DNA of 6,741 nucleotides from Flavobacteriaceae bacterium (lineage in GTDB: Bacteria > Bacteroidota > Bacteroidia > Flavobacteriales > Weeksellaceae). Positions 1 to 6,402 of this stretch are shown one piece after another. The DNA lies in the NCBI GenBank assembly GCA_031273305.1, contig JAISSC010000094.1:1-6741 (forward strand), read 5' to 3'. The translations under genes were made by a program, and so were the position numbers. Below the pieces are notes generated by a model. The model saw only the letters and a program-made list of their open reading frames with translations, ran no database searches and was not told the origin of the DNA. Positions within the stretch are counted from its first letter, which is position 1. The number at the start of each line of letters is the position of its first letter.

Positions 1-46
1 TTAACTCTCTGTGCGTGACGTCTTTGCGAATGTAACGCAGTGGAAT

Positions 47-79
47 GTGGCAATCTCCTGTTTATAATGAGATTGCCAC
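47..79. repeat. 11-bp inverted repeat, probable interspersed palindromic element
   Basis: Perfect arms GTGGCAATCTC (47-57) and GAGATTGCCAC (69-79) flank an 11-base spacer. No T-tract follows on either strand. On the minus strand the stretch from about 97 down to 69 reads like the widespread bacterial intergenic repeat that contains GAGG..ACGACGTGGCAATCTC; that resemblance is from memory and needs a search. Eleven bases (CGTGGCAATCT) are shared with the terminator at 4199-4227. Confidence 0.75.
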
Positions 80-113
80 GTCGTGCCTCCTTGCAATATA
101 ATGAGACTGCCAC
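63..113. repeat. Direct repeat tataatgaga(t/c)tgccac, two copies
   Basis: Copies at 63-79 and 97-113 are 17 bases long with one difference and are offset by 34 bases. The first copy overlaps the right arm of the inverted repeat at 47-79, so this 5' end of the window is a small nest of related repeats with no gene. Confidence 0.75.
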
Positions 114-204
114 ACCTGCGGTTACCAATGACAGGCTCCTGCTCCATGCAACCCTCTGTTCATAAGATTATTACACAACAATGATAATGTGAACAATATA
201 ACGC

Positions 205-229
205 AAAAAGACGCCCAAGTTGGACGTCT
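205..229 (-). terminator. Intrinsic terminator of the 649-residue surface protein gene
   Basis: Read on the minus strand, arms AGACGTCC and GGGCGTCT pair over 8 bp (one T-G wobble) around the loop AACTT. The stem's final T is followed directly by four more T bases (208-205). It begins about 40 bases after the stop codon at 269. The pairing and T-tract are read directly; termination activity is inferred. Its upstream flank GTAGAGACG links it to the repeat family at 2571-2674. Confidence 0.7.
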
Positions 230-268
230 CTACATAAGTTCTTCCGTATATTTAAAATGCCGTGCTTA

Positions 269-2218
269 CTACTTTAAACATCGTACAGGAAAATCAGTAC
301 CATGAATCCCTTGGGGAACACCAAATTGGATTCCTCCTTTAGCACCCCCAGTGGAGTATGAACCATTTATATATGATCTGGACGGTTCTTGAACTAGATG
401 CGCTTTAATATATGGGTCAAGTTCGCTAACTCTGGTTCTGGTCCAGAAACCTCCATAAAGATTAAAATATGCCGACCTGTTCAAATTGAGATTGGAATCT
501 TTATCAATTAAACCTATAGGTAAAAGATTAAAACCGGAATTATTGGGATGACCGGGATCATATCCATCCCAAAGAAGATAAGAAGTCGGGGAATTTCTAT
601 TTTGGGCATTATACTTAAAATTATTGGCTCTGATCTTCTTTGAGGCATCAGTACCTAAATAAGCCGATAGTATATTAACCTCCTCTCTTGATGGTACCCG
701 CCATCCATCAGGACATATATTACTATTATTTACTACCGTTTGAGAAGTATACAGAAACCCAAACTTGTTAGCATATTCTTCCAAAGAAAGTGTCACCTTA
801 TTACCGTTTTCATAGTATGCGGGAGTTGCATATGATGTGCTTACCAAATCACCCAAATCATATTTGATCTTCTTATTGGCGTAGTCCCACTTCATTATTA
901 TAGCCGTACGACCTTTAAGTCCACCGTCCTGATGCAACCCCGGATTCATAGTGATAAAGTCTATCCAGCTAGTGCCATTACTGGGGTCAATTAGATTACC
1001 TTTATTGTCCAGCACAGACCTTAGGTTTTGTGTCATCCAGCATTGTGTTCCAAACCTCTTGGCAGTATATATATGTCCCTCGTAATCAACAGCCGTACCG
1101 CAACAATCGGCATCTCTGATACTTATTGGAAATGATACCGTATAAATTTCGCCACCGGAGCAGGATTGTGAGCCTTTAACCAACACCGTAGCCGTAATTA
1201 CAACTGAAATTCCTGCCTTATTACCTGCCAACTTTGTCAACAAACTTTGACTGAATTTTACCGTTACCTTGTGCGATCCTCCTGCATTTGACGGAGTAAA
1301 ACTTTCAACAGCATCCATCGGATTGGTATAAGACCAGTCTACCACTGAAATATATGCGCCTGATGGAGGGGCTCCGCTCAAAACATAATCATAGGTTTTT
1401 GTGAAATCTGCCTGTATCCGACCGGTCAGGTCTCCGGTTTGTCTGACATCAAAACAATCTATTCCCGATATTTTGAAATTGCTGTTTCCAATTCCACTAT
1501 TTCCAGGAACAGATACCGACTTGGTTTCGGTTTCAATGGTTTTATTGTTAATAACTCCGGCTACGGTGATCGTTGCCGTTTGTGAAACAGTCGAAGGGTT
1601 TACGATAGTATAAGAATATGAGGTAGAACTCTCTTTTTTCCATGTTCCGGTGACGAGGTTCCCGCTAAGGAGAGCAAACACATTACTGTTAGCAGGATTA
1701 AGCATATTCCATTCGGCATCAGTCCAGCCGGTAGCAGGTCTTGTGATCGTGAATGTAACTCCCCCGCAATAAACCGTATAAGTAATTATAACTTTAGGTA
1801 AGCTGTCAGCTTCACCGCCTCCGCCGCTTCCACCACCACCGCTGCCGCCACCATTACCGCCGCCGCTACCTTTGCGAAGGTATATCCAGTTATCGCCATC
1901 CCATACATAGGCTCCTGCACCATCAGGAAAATCTACCTTAGTGACGTTAGTATTCCAAACAACCATACCTGCAAGTTCCTGATTTACATCCTGTTCATTT
2001 GCAATACCGATAAATTCATTTCCTCCCGGAATATGAGTACGTTTCTCCAACTTCACATTCGACAGCAACAAGCCGCCTCTGGTACGGTTAGGCTTGCCTC
2101 CGGGATTTAAATCGAGGATAGTACCTCTTTTCGGTTCCGATGCTCCAATGGCTACCTGCGCCTCAACAGAGAAAGCGCATAAAACTGTCATCAATAAGAT
2201 AAAATAAACTCTTTTCAT
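269..2218 (-). CDS. Exported modular surface protein with Gly/Ser linker and C-terminal FISUMP domain
   Basis: A 649-residue protein. Residues 1-20 are a type I signal peptide (basic start, hydrophobic core, likely cleavage at VEA|Q). Residues 21-114 are the N-terminal module shared with the genes at 4281-5669 and 5715-6062, with the pattern VAIG, ILDLN, RTRGGLLLSN, HIPGG, GMVVWN, YVWDGDNW. This resembles the GLL-PR/YNT/YYW-G-W module common near the start of Bacteroidota surface and fibre-like proteins. Residues 117-135 are almost pure Gly with Ser and Asn. Residues 137-370 are Thr/Ser/Val-rich, probably beta-sandwich, and I do not recognise a family. Residues 371-649 fit the Fibrobacter succinogenes major paralogous (FISUMP) domain: CWMTQNL (393-399), CPDGWRVPSREE (502-513), FWTRTR (591-596) and terminal FPVRCLK. 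Cys502 and Cys647 are the usual conserved pair and may form a disulfide. No lipobox or C-terminal sorting domain is evident. The start is supported by the leader conserved in the paralogs. The role is probably extracellular or cell-surface, but the biochemical function is unknown. Confidence 0.9.
   Translation of the reverse strand: MKRVYFILLMTVLCAFSVEAQVAIGASEPKRGTILDLNPGGKPNRTRGGLLLSNVKLEKRTHIPGGNEFIGIANEQDVNQELAGMVVWNTNVTKVDFPDGAGAYVWDGDNWIYLRKGSGGGNGGGSGGGGSGGGGEADSLPKVIITYTVYCGGVTFTITRPATGWTDAEWNMLNPANSNVFALLSGNLVTGTWKKESSTSYSYTIVNPSTVSQTATITVAGVINNKTIETETKSVSVPGNSGIGNSNFKISGIDCFDVRQTGDLTGRIQADFTKTYDYVLSGAPPSGAYISVVDWSYTNPMDAVESFTPSNAGGSHKVTVKFSQSLLTKLAGNKAGISVVITATVLVKGSQSCSGGEIYTVSFPISIRDADCCGTAVDYEGHIYTAKRFGTQCWMTQNLRSVLDNKGNLIDPSNGTSWIDFITMNPGLHQDGGLKGRTAIIMKWDYANKKIKYDLGDLVSTSYATPAYYENGNKVTLSLEEYANKFGFLYTSQTVVNNSNICPDGWRVPSREEVNILSAYLGTDASKKIRANNFKYNAQNRNSPTSYLLWDGYDPGHPNNSGFNLLPIGLIDKDSNLNLNRSAYFNLYGGFWTRTRVSELDPYIKAHLVQEPSRSYINGSYSTGGAKGGIQFGVPQGIHGTDFPVRCLK
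1814..1870 (-). other. Natural Gly/Ser-rich linker between protein modules
   Basis: These bases encode residues 117-135 of the 649-residue protein: Gly runs of three or four broken by single Ser or Asn residues, including two consecutive GGGGS-type units. On the plus strand this is a run of ccN/ccg-type triplets, unusually GC-rich for the surroundings. It lies exactly where the shared N-terminal module ends, so it probably acts as a flexible tether between that module and the rest of the protein. Its repetitive codons could expand or contract by slippage. Confidence 0.85.
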
Positions 2219-2257
2219 TGTAACTTAATTAATTTTTATAGTATTAATAATAATTAT
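2219..2257 (-). promoter_or_regulatory. Conserved A-rich translation leader (copy 1)
   Basis: Immediately before the ATG, the minus strand has ATACTATA, 18 bases, then ATG, with the last bases GTTACA. The same block appears before the other two surface-protein genes (5670-5698 and 6063-6085). There is no Shine-Dalgarno sequence. The block may help ribosome loading through A-rich, unstructured RNA, or hold a shared promoter or regulator site. Confidence 0.5.
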
Positions 2258-2487
2258 CCCGCCTTAATTGTTACCGGAAAAGATACTTATCGAACACAAT
2301 AAACCCCGCCTCACTACAAAAAATAAGTAAAGCAGGTATTCTTTATCTAAAATACGTTCCCTTATGCGTATACACACAAACGTTTTTTTATACCTTTCCG
2401 AATTTAGAACATCAAAGAGAGATAAAAGTTTTACTTTTTTATAAGAGTTAATTAAGTTTATTTGCCGTGAATGTTATTATTCTCTAA

Positions 2488-2518
2488 CAAATATAAACTA
2501 ATTTTTTGATAATTACAA
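2488..2518 (-). promoter_or_regulatory. Candidate promoter for the 649-residue surface protein gene
   Basis: The minus strand carries TTG (2518-2516), a 20-base spacer, then TATATTTG (2495-2488). This fits the Bacteroidota -33/-7 consensus TTTG-N19-21-TAnnTTTG in both elements and spacing. The transcription start would be near 2481, giving an unusually long 5' leader of about 260 bases before the ATG at 2218. A promoter closer to the gene cannot be excluded. Confidence 0.5.
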
Positions 2519-2570
2519 TCGAGACATGACGAAAAACATGTTTTTAAGACCATTGAATGACGTTGCGGAA

Positions 2571-2674
2571 ATTGGACGCTCACGCAGGAACGTCCCTACT
2601 GTTATTGGGGGTTATTCATATTGGACGCCCACGCAGGAACGTCAATTGGACGCTCACGCAGGAACGTCCCTACT
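2571..2674 (-). repeat. Three copies of a 24-base intergenic repeat with GGACG/CGTCC arms
   Basis: Plus-strand core copies lie at 2571-2594, 2620-2643 and 2645-2668; they differ by one base (ctc or ccc in the middle). Copies 1 and 3 extend into cctact. Copies 1 and 3 carry GGACG and CGTCC, able to form a 5-bp stem with a 12-base loop. On the minus strand the complete copies read GTAGGGACGTTCC...CGTCC, similar in plan to the terminator at 205-229. They lie 34-137 bases after the dipeptidase stop codon but have no T-tract. They look like copies of an interspersed palindromic element rather than a coding sequence. Confidence 0.85.
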
Positions 2675-2707
2675 TTTATTGTATATACATTGTGCTTTCA
2701 ACAAATC

Positions 2708-4096
2708 TTATCTTGCGTTTTCTACATAATACTGAAAAAAGTAGGGTATAGTTTCTATCCCTTTATAGAAATTAAATAATCCGTAATGTTCATTAGGCGA
2801 GTGGATGGCATCCGAATCCAGACCAAAACCCATCAATACGGATTTCGCACCTAAAACATCTTCAAACAGGGAAACAATAGGAATGCTTCCGCCGGTTCGG
2901 TAAGCTAAGGTTTCTTTTCCAAAGGTTTTTTCCATCGCTTTTTTTGCTGCAATATATCCCGGATCGGAAGAGGGAAGTACATAGGCTTTTCCTCCATGAT
3001 AAGGAGTAACCGTTACTTTTACACTTTCGGGGGCTATGGATAAAAAATGTTCTGTAAATAACCGGGTGATCTCCTCCGGATTCTGGTCGGGAACCAGCCT
3101 CATGGATATTTTGGCATGTGCTGTGGAGGGTATCACCGTTTTTGCTCCTTCCCCCGTATATCCTCCCCAAATTCCGTTGACATCCAAAGCAGGACGGATG
3201 GAAGTCCTCTCCAGAGAATTGTATCCTTCTTCTCCTTCCGTACTTCTTAAGCCTATGGAATTTTTAAAGGTTTCTTCATTAAAAGGAAGTTTATTCAGTT
3301 CTTTGCGGTCTTCGGGCGACAGTTCTTCTACCTTATCATAAAATCCCTTAATGGTAATTTTTCCGTTATCATCCTTCAAGGAAGCGATCATCTCGGATAA
3401 AATAATAACAGGATTGGGAACCGCTCCTCCATATAAGCCGGAATGCAAATCCCGATTAGGTCCTTCCACCTTCACTTCCACATAGCTTAATCCTCTCAAT
3501 CCGGTCGTTACCGTAGGCTGCTGCATGGAAAAAACATGAGTATCGGATATTAGGATCACATCACAAGAGAGTTTATCTTTATTTTCTCTCAGGAATCCTT
3601 CCAGATTTACGGAAGCGATCTCTTCTTCTCCTTCTATGATAACCTTTACATTACAAGGTAAAGAACCTGTTTTTATCAATGATTCCAACGCCTTCACATG
3701 CATAAAGAACTGCCCTTTATCATCCGCAGACCCGCGTGCGAAAATAGCCCCATCCGGGTGAAGTTCCGTCTTTTTAATTACGGGTTCAAACGGCTTGGTC
3801 TCCCATAGCTCCAAAGGGTCTGCAGGTTGCACATCATAATGTCCATAGACCAATATTGTCGGCAGGGAAGCATTAATTATTTTTTCTCCATACACGACAG
3901 GATTCCCTTTGGTTTGACATACTTCTACCTTATCCAACCCCGATCCCTTAAAATTCTCCGCAATGCTTTCCGCACAACGAAAAATATCTTTAGAATAGGC
4001 AGAATCCGCACTGATAGAGGGTATTTTCAGTAATTCTATAAGTTCATCTACAAAACGTTGCTTATGTTCCTGCTGATATTGATATGCTTTGTCCAT
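2708..4096 (-). CDS. M20-family metallodipeptidase (CNDP/PepV-like)
   Basis: A complete 462-residue peptidase of the M20 family, dipeptidase type, close to the usual length for carnosinase-like members. It should hydrolyse dipeptides or short peptides with a two-metal (zinc or manganese) centre in the cytoplasm; no signal peptide is present. Visible active-site elements are GHYDVQP (metal ligand His86, catalytic-site Asp88), RGSADDKG (bridging Asp125), EGEEE (general base Glu158, metal ligand Glu159), ISDTHVF (Asp185), DLHSG in the dimerisation-domain lid (His218), a substrate-binding-type Arg333 in SMRLVP, and IHSPNEH (His432, the last metal ligand). All expected ligands are present, so it should be active. 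The start at 4096 fits the family's N-terminus (helix, then LLKIPSIS) and a -7 promoter box lies about 40 bases upstream. Exact substrate cannot be told from sequence. It is flanked by surface-protein genes with no evident functional link and is probably transcribed on its own. Confidence 0.95.
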   Translation of the reverse strand: MDKAYQYQQEHKQRFVDELIELLKIPSISADSAYSKDIFRCAESIAENFKGSGLDKVEVCQTKGNPVVYGEKIINASLPTILVYGHYDVQPADPLELWETKPFEPVIKKTELHPDGAIFARGSADDKGQFFMHVKALESLIKTGSLPCNVKVIIEGEEEIASVNLEGFLRENKDKLSCDVILISDTHVFSMQQPTVTTGLRGLSYVEVKVEGPNRDLHSGLYGGAVPNPVIILSEMIASLKDDNGKITIKGFYDKVEELSPEDRKELNKLPFNEETFKNSIGLRSTEGEEGYNSLERTSIRPALDVNGIWGGYTGEGAKTVIPSTAHAKISMRLVPDQNPEEITRLFTEHFLSIAPESVKVTVTPYHGGKAYVLPSSDPGYIAAKKAMEKTFGKETLAYRTGGSIPIVSLFEDVLGAKSVLMGFGLDSDAIHSPNEHYGLFNFYKGIETIPYFFQYYVENAR

Positions 4097-4134
4097 TTTA
4101 TATTTTATATTTATCTGACTTAATATTTATTGAA

Positions 4135-4142
4135 CAAAGGTA
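4135..4142 (-). promoter_or_regulatory. Bacteroidota -7 box for the dipeptidase gene
   Basis: The minus strand reads TACCTTTG, a perfect match to the Bacteroidota TAnnTTTG -7 consensus, 38 bases before the ATG at 4096. This would give a short leader of roughly 30 bases. A TTG at 4160-4158 could serve as the -33 element but the 15-base spacing is shorter than the usual 19-21. The leader has no Shine-Dalgarno sequence and is A/T-rich, as is typical of the phylum. Confidence 0.55.
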
Positions 4143-4193
4143 TAAAATTAATTATTGCAAGACGATACCTCTCAACGTGTCCTCCTTAACAAC

Positions 4194-4227
4194 AAAAACG
4201 TGACAACCTTGTTACAAGATTGCCACG
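4194..4227 (-). terminator. Intrinsic terminator after the FISUMP gene at 4281-5669
   Basis: On the minus strand the arms CGTGGCAATCTTG (4227-4215) and CAAGGTTGTCACG (4211-4199) pair along all 13 positions, with two G-U wobbles, around a 3-base loop TAA. TTTTTG follows immediately. On the plus strand the two wobble positions become A-C mismatches and there is no T-tract after the hairpin, so the signal is oriented for the minus-strand gene that ends at 4281, 53 bases upstream. Confidence 0.8.
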
Positions 4228-4280
4228 CCTACCAGAACAAGTCTAACTTATATGTAAACTTTATTCTGAAGGATAAATCT

Positions 4281-5669
4281 TTATGGTGTTGATAGATTTT
4301 TATATTTAATACAACGCACACTAAAGGCTGTGGCACGAGGGACACTGACGGAGATCACACTGAAAATGGTATTACCTGATGAGTTTACAGTAAGGTAGAG
4401 GCGTATGCCATACGAAAACTCAGATATAGCAGACGTTGTACCGCTCCAGTAGTGGCCGGCTCCGTTCCTTCCCAATTTATTAATATGACCCAAATTGCTA
4501 GCTCCCCAACCATGATCGCCATTATAAAAATCTTCATAATAGGAACCTCCACGGAACCCTGCTGCGGGAAAGAAAAGTGTAGGATTGGGAGCATAAAAAT
4601 TACTATTTTTCTGCGGAGCCTTTCCAATATTTTCTTCTTTAGGAGGATAAACCAACCAACCGATAGTGCCGTCGGAGTTATTGTAGTACTCCCATCTGTT
4701 AGCTCCGTAGTAATTTAGATTAGTATCACTTTCAGCACCATAACTCCAATTATAGCCATTAGTCTTGCCCATTAAAGTACCTGCCCACTCTTCCATCATC
4801 GGCACGCGAAAATCATCGGGGCAAGGGTCGTTAGCACCTTTGGAATTCCATCTATTATAAAAACTAACATCATTCTCATTCGGATTATTATCACGTCCTC
4901 CCCAACGTCCCCTTTTTCTGTTAGTCTTGGAAGCCCCTGCAATCCAATCACCGGTAACGTTGTCGGTAATTACAAACTTATCAGTCCACTCCTTGCCATT
5001 AGGAGTTTTAAAATCATCTTCCGGAACCTGACCATCATATAAACTACTCCACACGTTTTGGTGTCCGTCTTCTCTACGTCCCCACTGGTACAAACTTCCG
5101 TAAATAGGAGTGTATTTAGCAGCATTAGCTGCGTTCGTGTTCGTATAGACAACGGGAAAACCATTGCTGCCGTCGCTTTTAAACGTCTTTTGTTCATCTA
5201 TGCTCTTATTCTCGGCACCCAGATTGTAAGTCATAAAATAATACCAGCCGACAATGGGAGCGTCAACAGTGGAACCTTCAATATAAGCCATACGACCAAT
5301 ATTATTAGTCTCTACGGTACCAAGATATTTCCAGTTATCGCCGTCCCAAACATAGGGTCCCATGCCATTACCGCCTTCAATACTCGGGTTAATGTTCCAA
5401 ACCACCATACCCCTTAGTTCTTCTTTTTCACCTAATTCATTTGGAATGCCAACAAACCTTTCTCCTCCGGGAATATGGGTCACTTTATCCAACCATATAT
5501 TCGACAGCAACAAGCCACCGATGGTACGGGCAACGTTACGGTCATGGTTAGGGCTGTTCAAATCAAGGATAGCCCCATATGCCGGTTTCGACCCGCCAAC
5601 AGCTATTTGCGCTGCTGCAGGCAAAGCACAGAAAATCGTTATCAATAAGATAAAATAAACTTTTTTCAT
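4281..5669 (-). CDS. Exported FISUMP-domain surface protein
   Basis: A 462-residue protein. Residues 1-20 form a type I signal peptide with cleavage predicted after AAA, before Gln21. Residues 21-116 are the N-terminal module shared with its neighbours (AVGG, AILDLN, GGLLLSN, HIPGG, GMVVWN, YVWDGDNWKYLG). From about residue 125 to 455 it shows a well-formed FISUMP domain: YFMTYNLGA (145-152), YGSLYQWGR (190-198), DPCPDDFRVPMMEEW (281-295), FFPAAGFRGG (366-375), GHYWSGT (405-411), and FSVRCIK (449-455). Cys283 and Cys453 are the conserved pair, possibly a disulfide. The long insert at about 200-280 is Asn/Asp/Trp/Gly-rich. No Gly-rich linker and no middle domain are present, unlike the 649-residue paralog. 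It lies 45 bases after the 115-residue gene and is probably co-transcribed with it; a strong intrinsic terminator follows its stop. FISUMP proteins are generally secreted or outer-surface proteins of unknown molecular function. Confidence 0.92.
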   Translation of the reverse strand: MKKVYFILLITIFCALPAAAQIAVGGSKPAYGAILDLNSPNHDRNVARTIGGLLLSNIWLDKVTHIPGGERFVGIPNELGEKEELRGMVVWNINPSIEGGNGMGPYVWDGDNWKYLGTVETNNIGRMAYIEGSTVDAPIVGWYYFMTYNLGAENKSIDEQKTFKSDGSNGFPVVYTNTNAANAAKYTPIYGSLYQWGRREDGHQNVWSSLYDGQVPEDDFKTPNGKEWTDKFVITDNVTGDWIAGASKTNRKRGRWGGRDNNPNENDVSFYNRWNSKGANDPCPDDFRVPMMEEWAGTLMGKTNGYNWSYGAESDTNLNYYGANRWEYYNNSDGTIGWLVYPPKEENIGKAPQKNSNFYAPNPTLFFPAAGFRGGSYYEDFYNGDHGWGASNLGHINKLGRNGAGHYWSGTTSAISEFSYGIRLYLTVNSSGNTIFSVISVSVPRATAFSVRCIKYKNLSTP

Positions 5670-5698
5670 TGTTATTTAATTTGATTTTATAGTATAAA
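5670..5698 (-). promoter_or_regulatory. Conserved A-rich translation leader (copy 2), in the operon gap
   Basis: Within the 45-base gap between the two surface-protein genes, the minus strand has ATACTATA, 18 bases, then ATG, with TCAAATTAAATAACA directly before the start. It matches the copies before the genes at 2218 and 6062. It supports the choice of 5669 as the start codon. Confidence 0.5.
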
Positions 5699-5714
5699 GA
5701 TGATGCCGCCGGTC

Positions 5715-6062
5715 TCAGCCACCAATGTAAACCCATTTTTCACTGTCCCAGATATAGACACCTTTCTTGATACTGGCATTACCGATGTTCCAAATCATCA
5801 TACCTGTCAATGCTTTTTTAATCTCTGTAGTATTCTTATTCGCTGACGTTATACCCGGAAAAGAAGTGGGAATATCCGCTAAGTCTGTTAATGTCACATT
5901 CGACAGCAACAAGCCACCTCTCGTACGGTTATTGTCACTGTTAGGGCTGTTCAAATCTATAATAGTTCCCGGTTCCGGTCTCTGTCCGCCAACAGCTACT
6001 TGTGCTGTTGAAGGTAAAGCACATAAAATCGTCATCAATAAAATAAAATAAACTTTTTCCAT
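5715..6062 (-). CDS. Small exported protein consisting only of the shared N-terminal module
   Basis: A 115-residue protein: signal peptide 1-20 (cleavage STA|Q), then the same module as the two FISUMP proteins (VAVGG, TIIDLNSP, RTRGGLLLSN, GMMIWN, GVYIWDSEKWVYIGG). It stops with TGA right at the point where the paralogs continue into a linker or C-terminal domain. There is no trace of a FISUMP domain in the 45 bases before the next gene, and the next gene has its own complete N-terminus, so a simple frameshift split is not the explanation. It may be a genuine single-domain protein, for example a partner or subunit for the larger ones, or a relic left after deletion of a C-terminal part. The protein keeps the conserved residues and an intact signal peptide, which favours function. 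It heads the probable two-gene operon with 4281-5669. Confidence 0.8.
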   Translation of the reverse strand: MEKVYFILLMTILCALPSTAQVAVGGQRPEPGTIIDLNSPNSDNNRTRGGLLLSNVTLTDLADIPTSFPGITSANKNTTEIKKALTGMMIWNIGNASIKKGVYIWDSEKWVYIGG

Positions 6063-6085
6063 TGTAATTTGATTTTTAATAGTAT
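6063..6085 (-). promoter_or_regulatory. Conserved A-rich translation leader (copy 3)
   Basis: On the minus strand ATACTATT is followed by 15 bases ending TCAAATTACA and then the ATG at 6062. This is the third copy of the leader, with a spacing three bases shorter than in the other two. It supports the start of the 115-residue gene. Confidence 0.5.
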
Positions 6086-6394
6086 ATATGAAATATACCT
6101 GTTAATTGTTATTTGAAAAGAATTTTAAAGAAAAGGTTCTAATTCGTAACTTGTTCCTAAGTCGCTCGTTATTGTATTAGACTGATAATAATTACAAGTT
6201 ATTGTTTTTAGTACTTTGAGCAACTTTTTTATAATGCCCCGCGGATTTTTAGCTGTTATATCTTAGCTGTTAAATTATGAATAATCCTTTACTTTAAAAA
6301 TAATAATAATAATAGGATAAATACTGAATACATCAATATATTTTCCAAACTAACTATTTTTTTTAAGAAATTCATAGCGATGTTTTTTCTTTTG

Positions 6395-6402
6395 CAAAGA
6401 TA
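6395..6402 (-). promoter_or_regulatory. Possible -7 box upstream of the 115-residue gene
   Basis: The minus strand reads TATCTTTG followed by CA, a perfect TAnnTTTG -7 match. No convincing -33 TTG is found at the expected distance; the nearest is 31 bases away at 6436-6434. If used, it would produce a leader of about 325 bases before the ATG at 6062 and drive the two-gene surface-protein operon. Confidence 0.35.

Larger units (their letters stand above)
2219..2707. other. Noncoding region between dipeptidase and 649-residue gene
   Basis: This 489-base stretch holds the triple repeat (2571-2674), a candidate promoter (2488-2518) and a long AT-rich leader to 2219. Open frames here on the plus strand are short and largely translate the repeat. 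No tRNA or recognisable RNA gene is seen, and no T-tract terminator for the dipeptidase. Confidence 0.7.

Noticed and set aside
2168..2218. Lipoprotein signal in the surface proteins (Cys14)
   Set aside because: The Cys lies within the hydrophobic core and the preceding residues do not form a lipobox; a type I cleavage site before Gln21 fits better in all three paralogs.
2571..2674. CRISPR-like array
   Set aside because: Only three repeats, with gaps of 25 bases and 1 base, no regular spacers and no cas genes nearby.
2526..2751. Two overlapping plus-strand open frames of 64-67 codons
   Set aside because: They mostly translate the 24-base intergenic repeat (repeated Leu-Asp-Ala-His-Ala-Gly-Thr in different frames) and have no family resemblance.
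3036..3341. Plus-strand open frame of 101 codons
   Set aside because: It lies antisense inside the well-supported dipeptidase gene and has no recognisable features.
5058..5658. Plus-strand open frames of 119 and 98 codons
   Set aside because: They are antisense to the FISUMP gene; the counterpart at 5767-6051 resembles them only because the sense strands are paralogous.
5670..5714. Frameshift or split gene joining the 115-residue frame to the next gene
   Set aside because: The downstream gene has its own leader, signal peptide and complete N-terminal module, so the two are separate paralogs.
6299..6313. (AAT)5 run as a phase-variable microsatellite
   Set aside because: It is short, in AT-rich noncoding DNA and about 240 bases from the nearest start codon, with no promoter elements around it.
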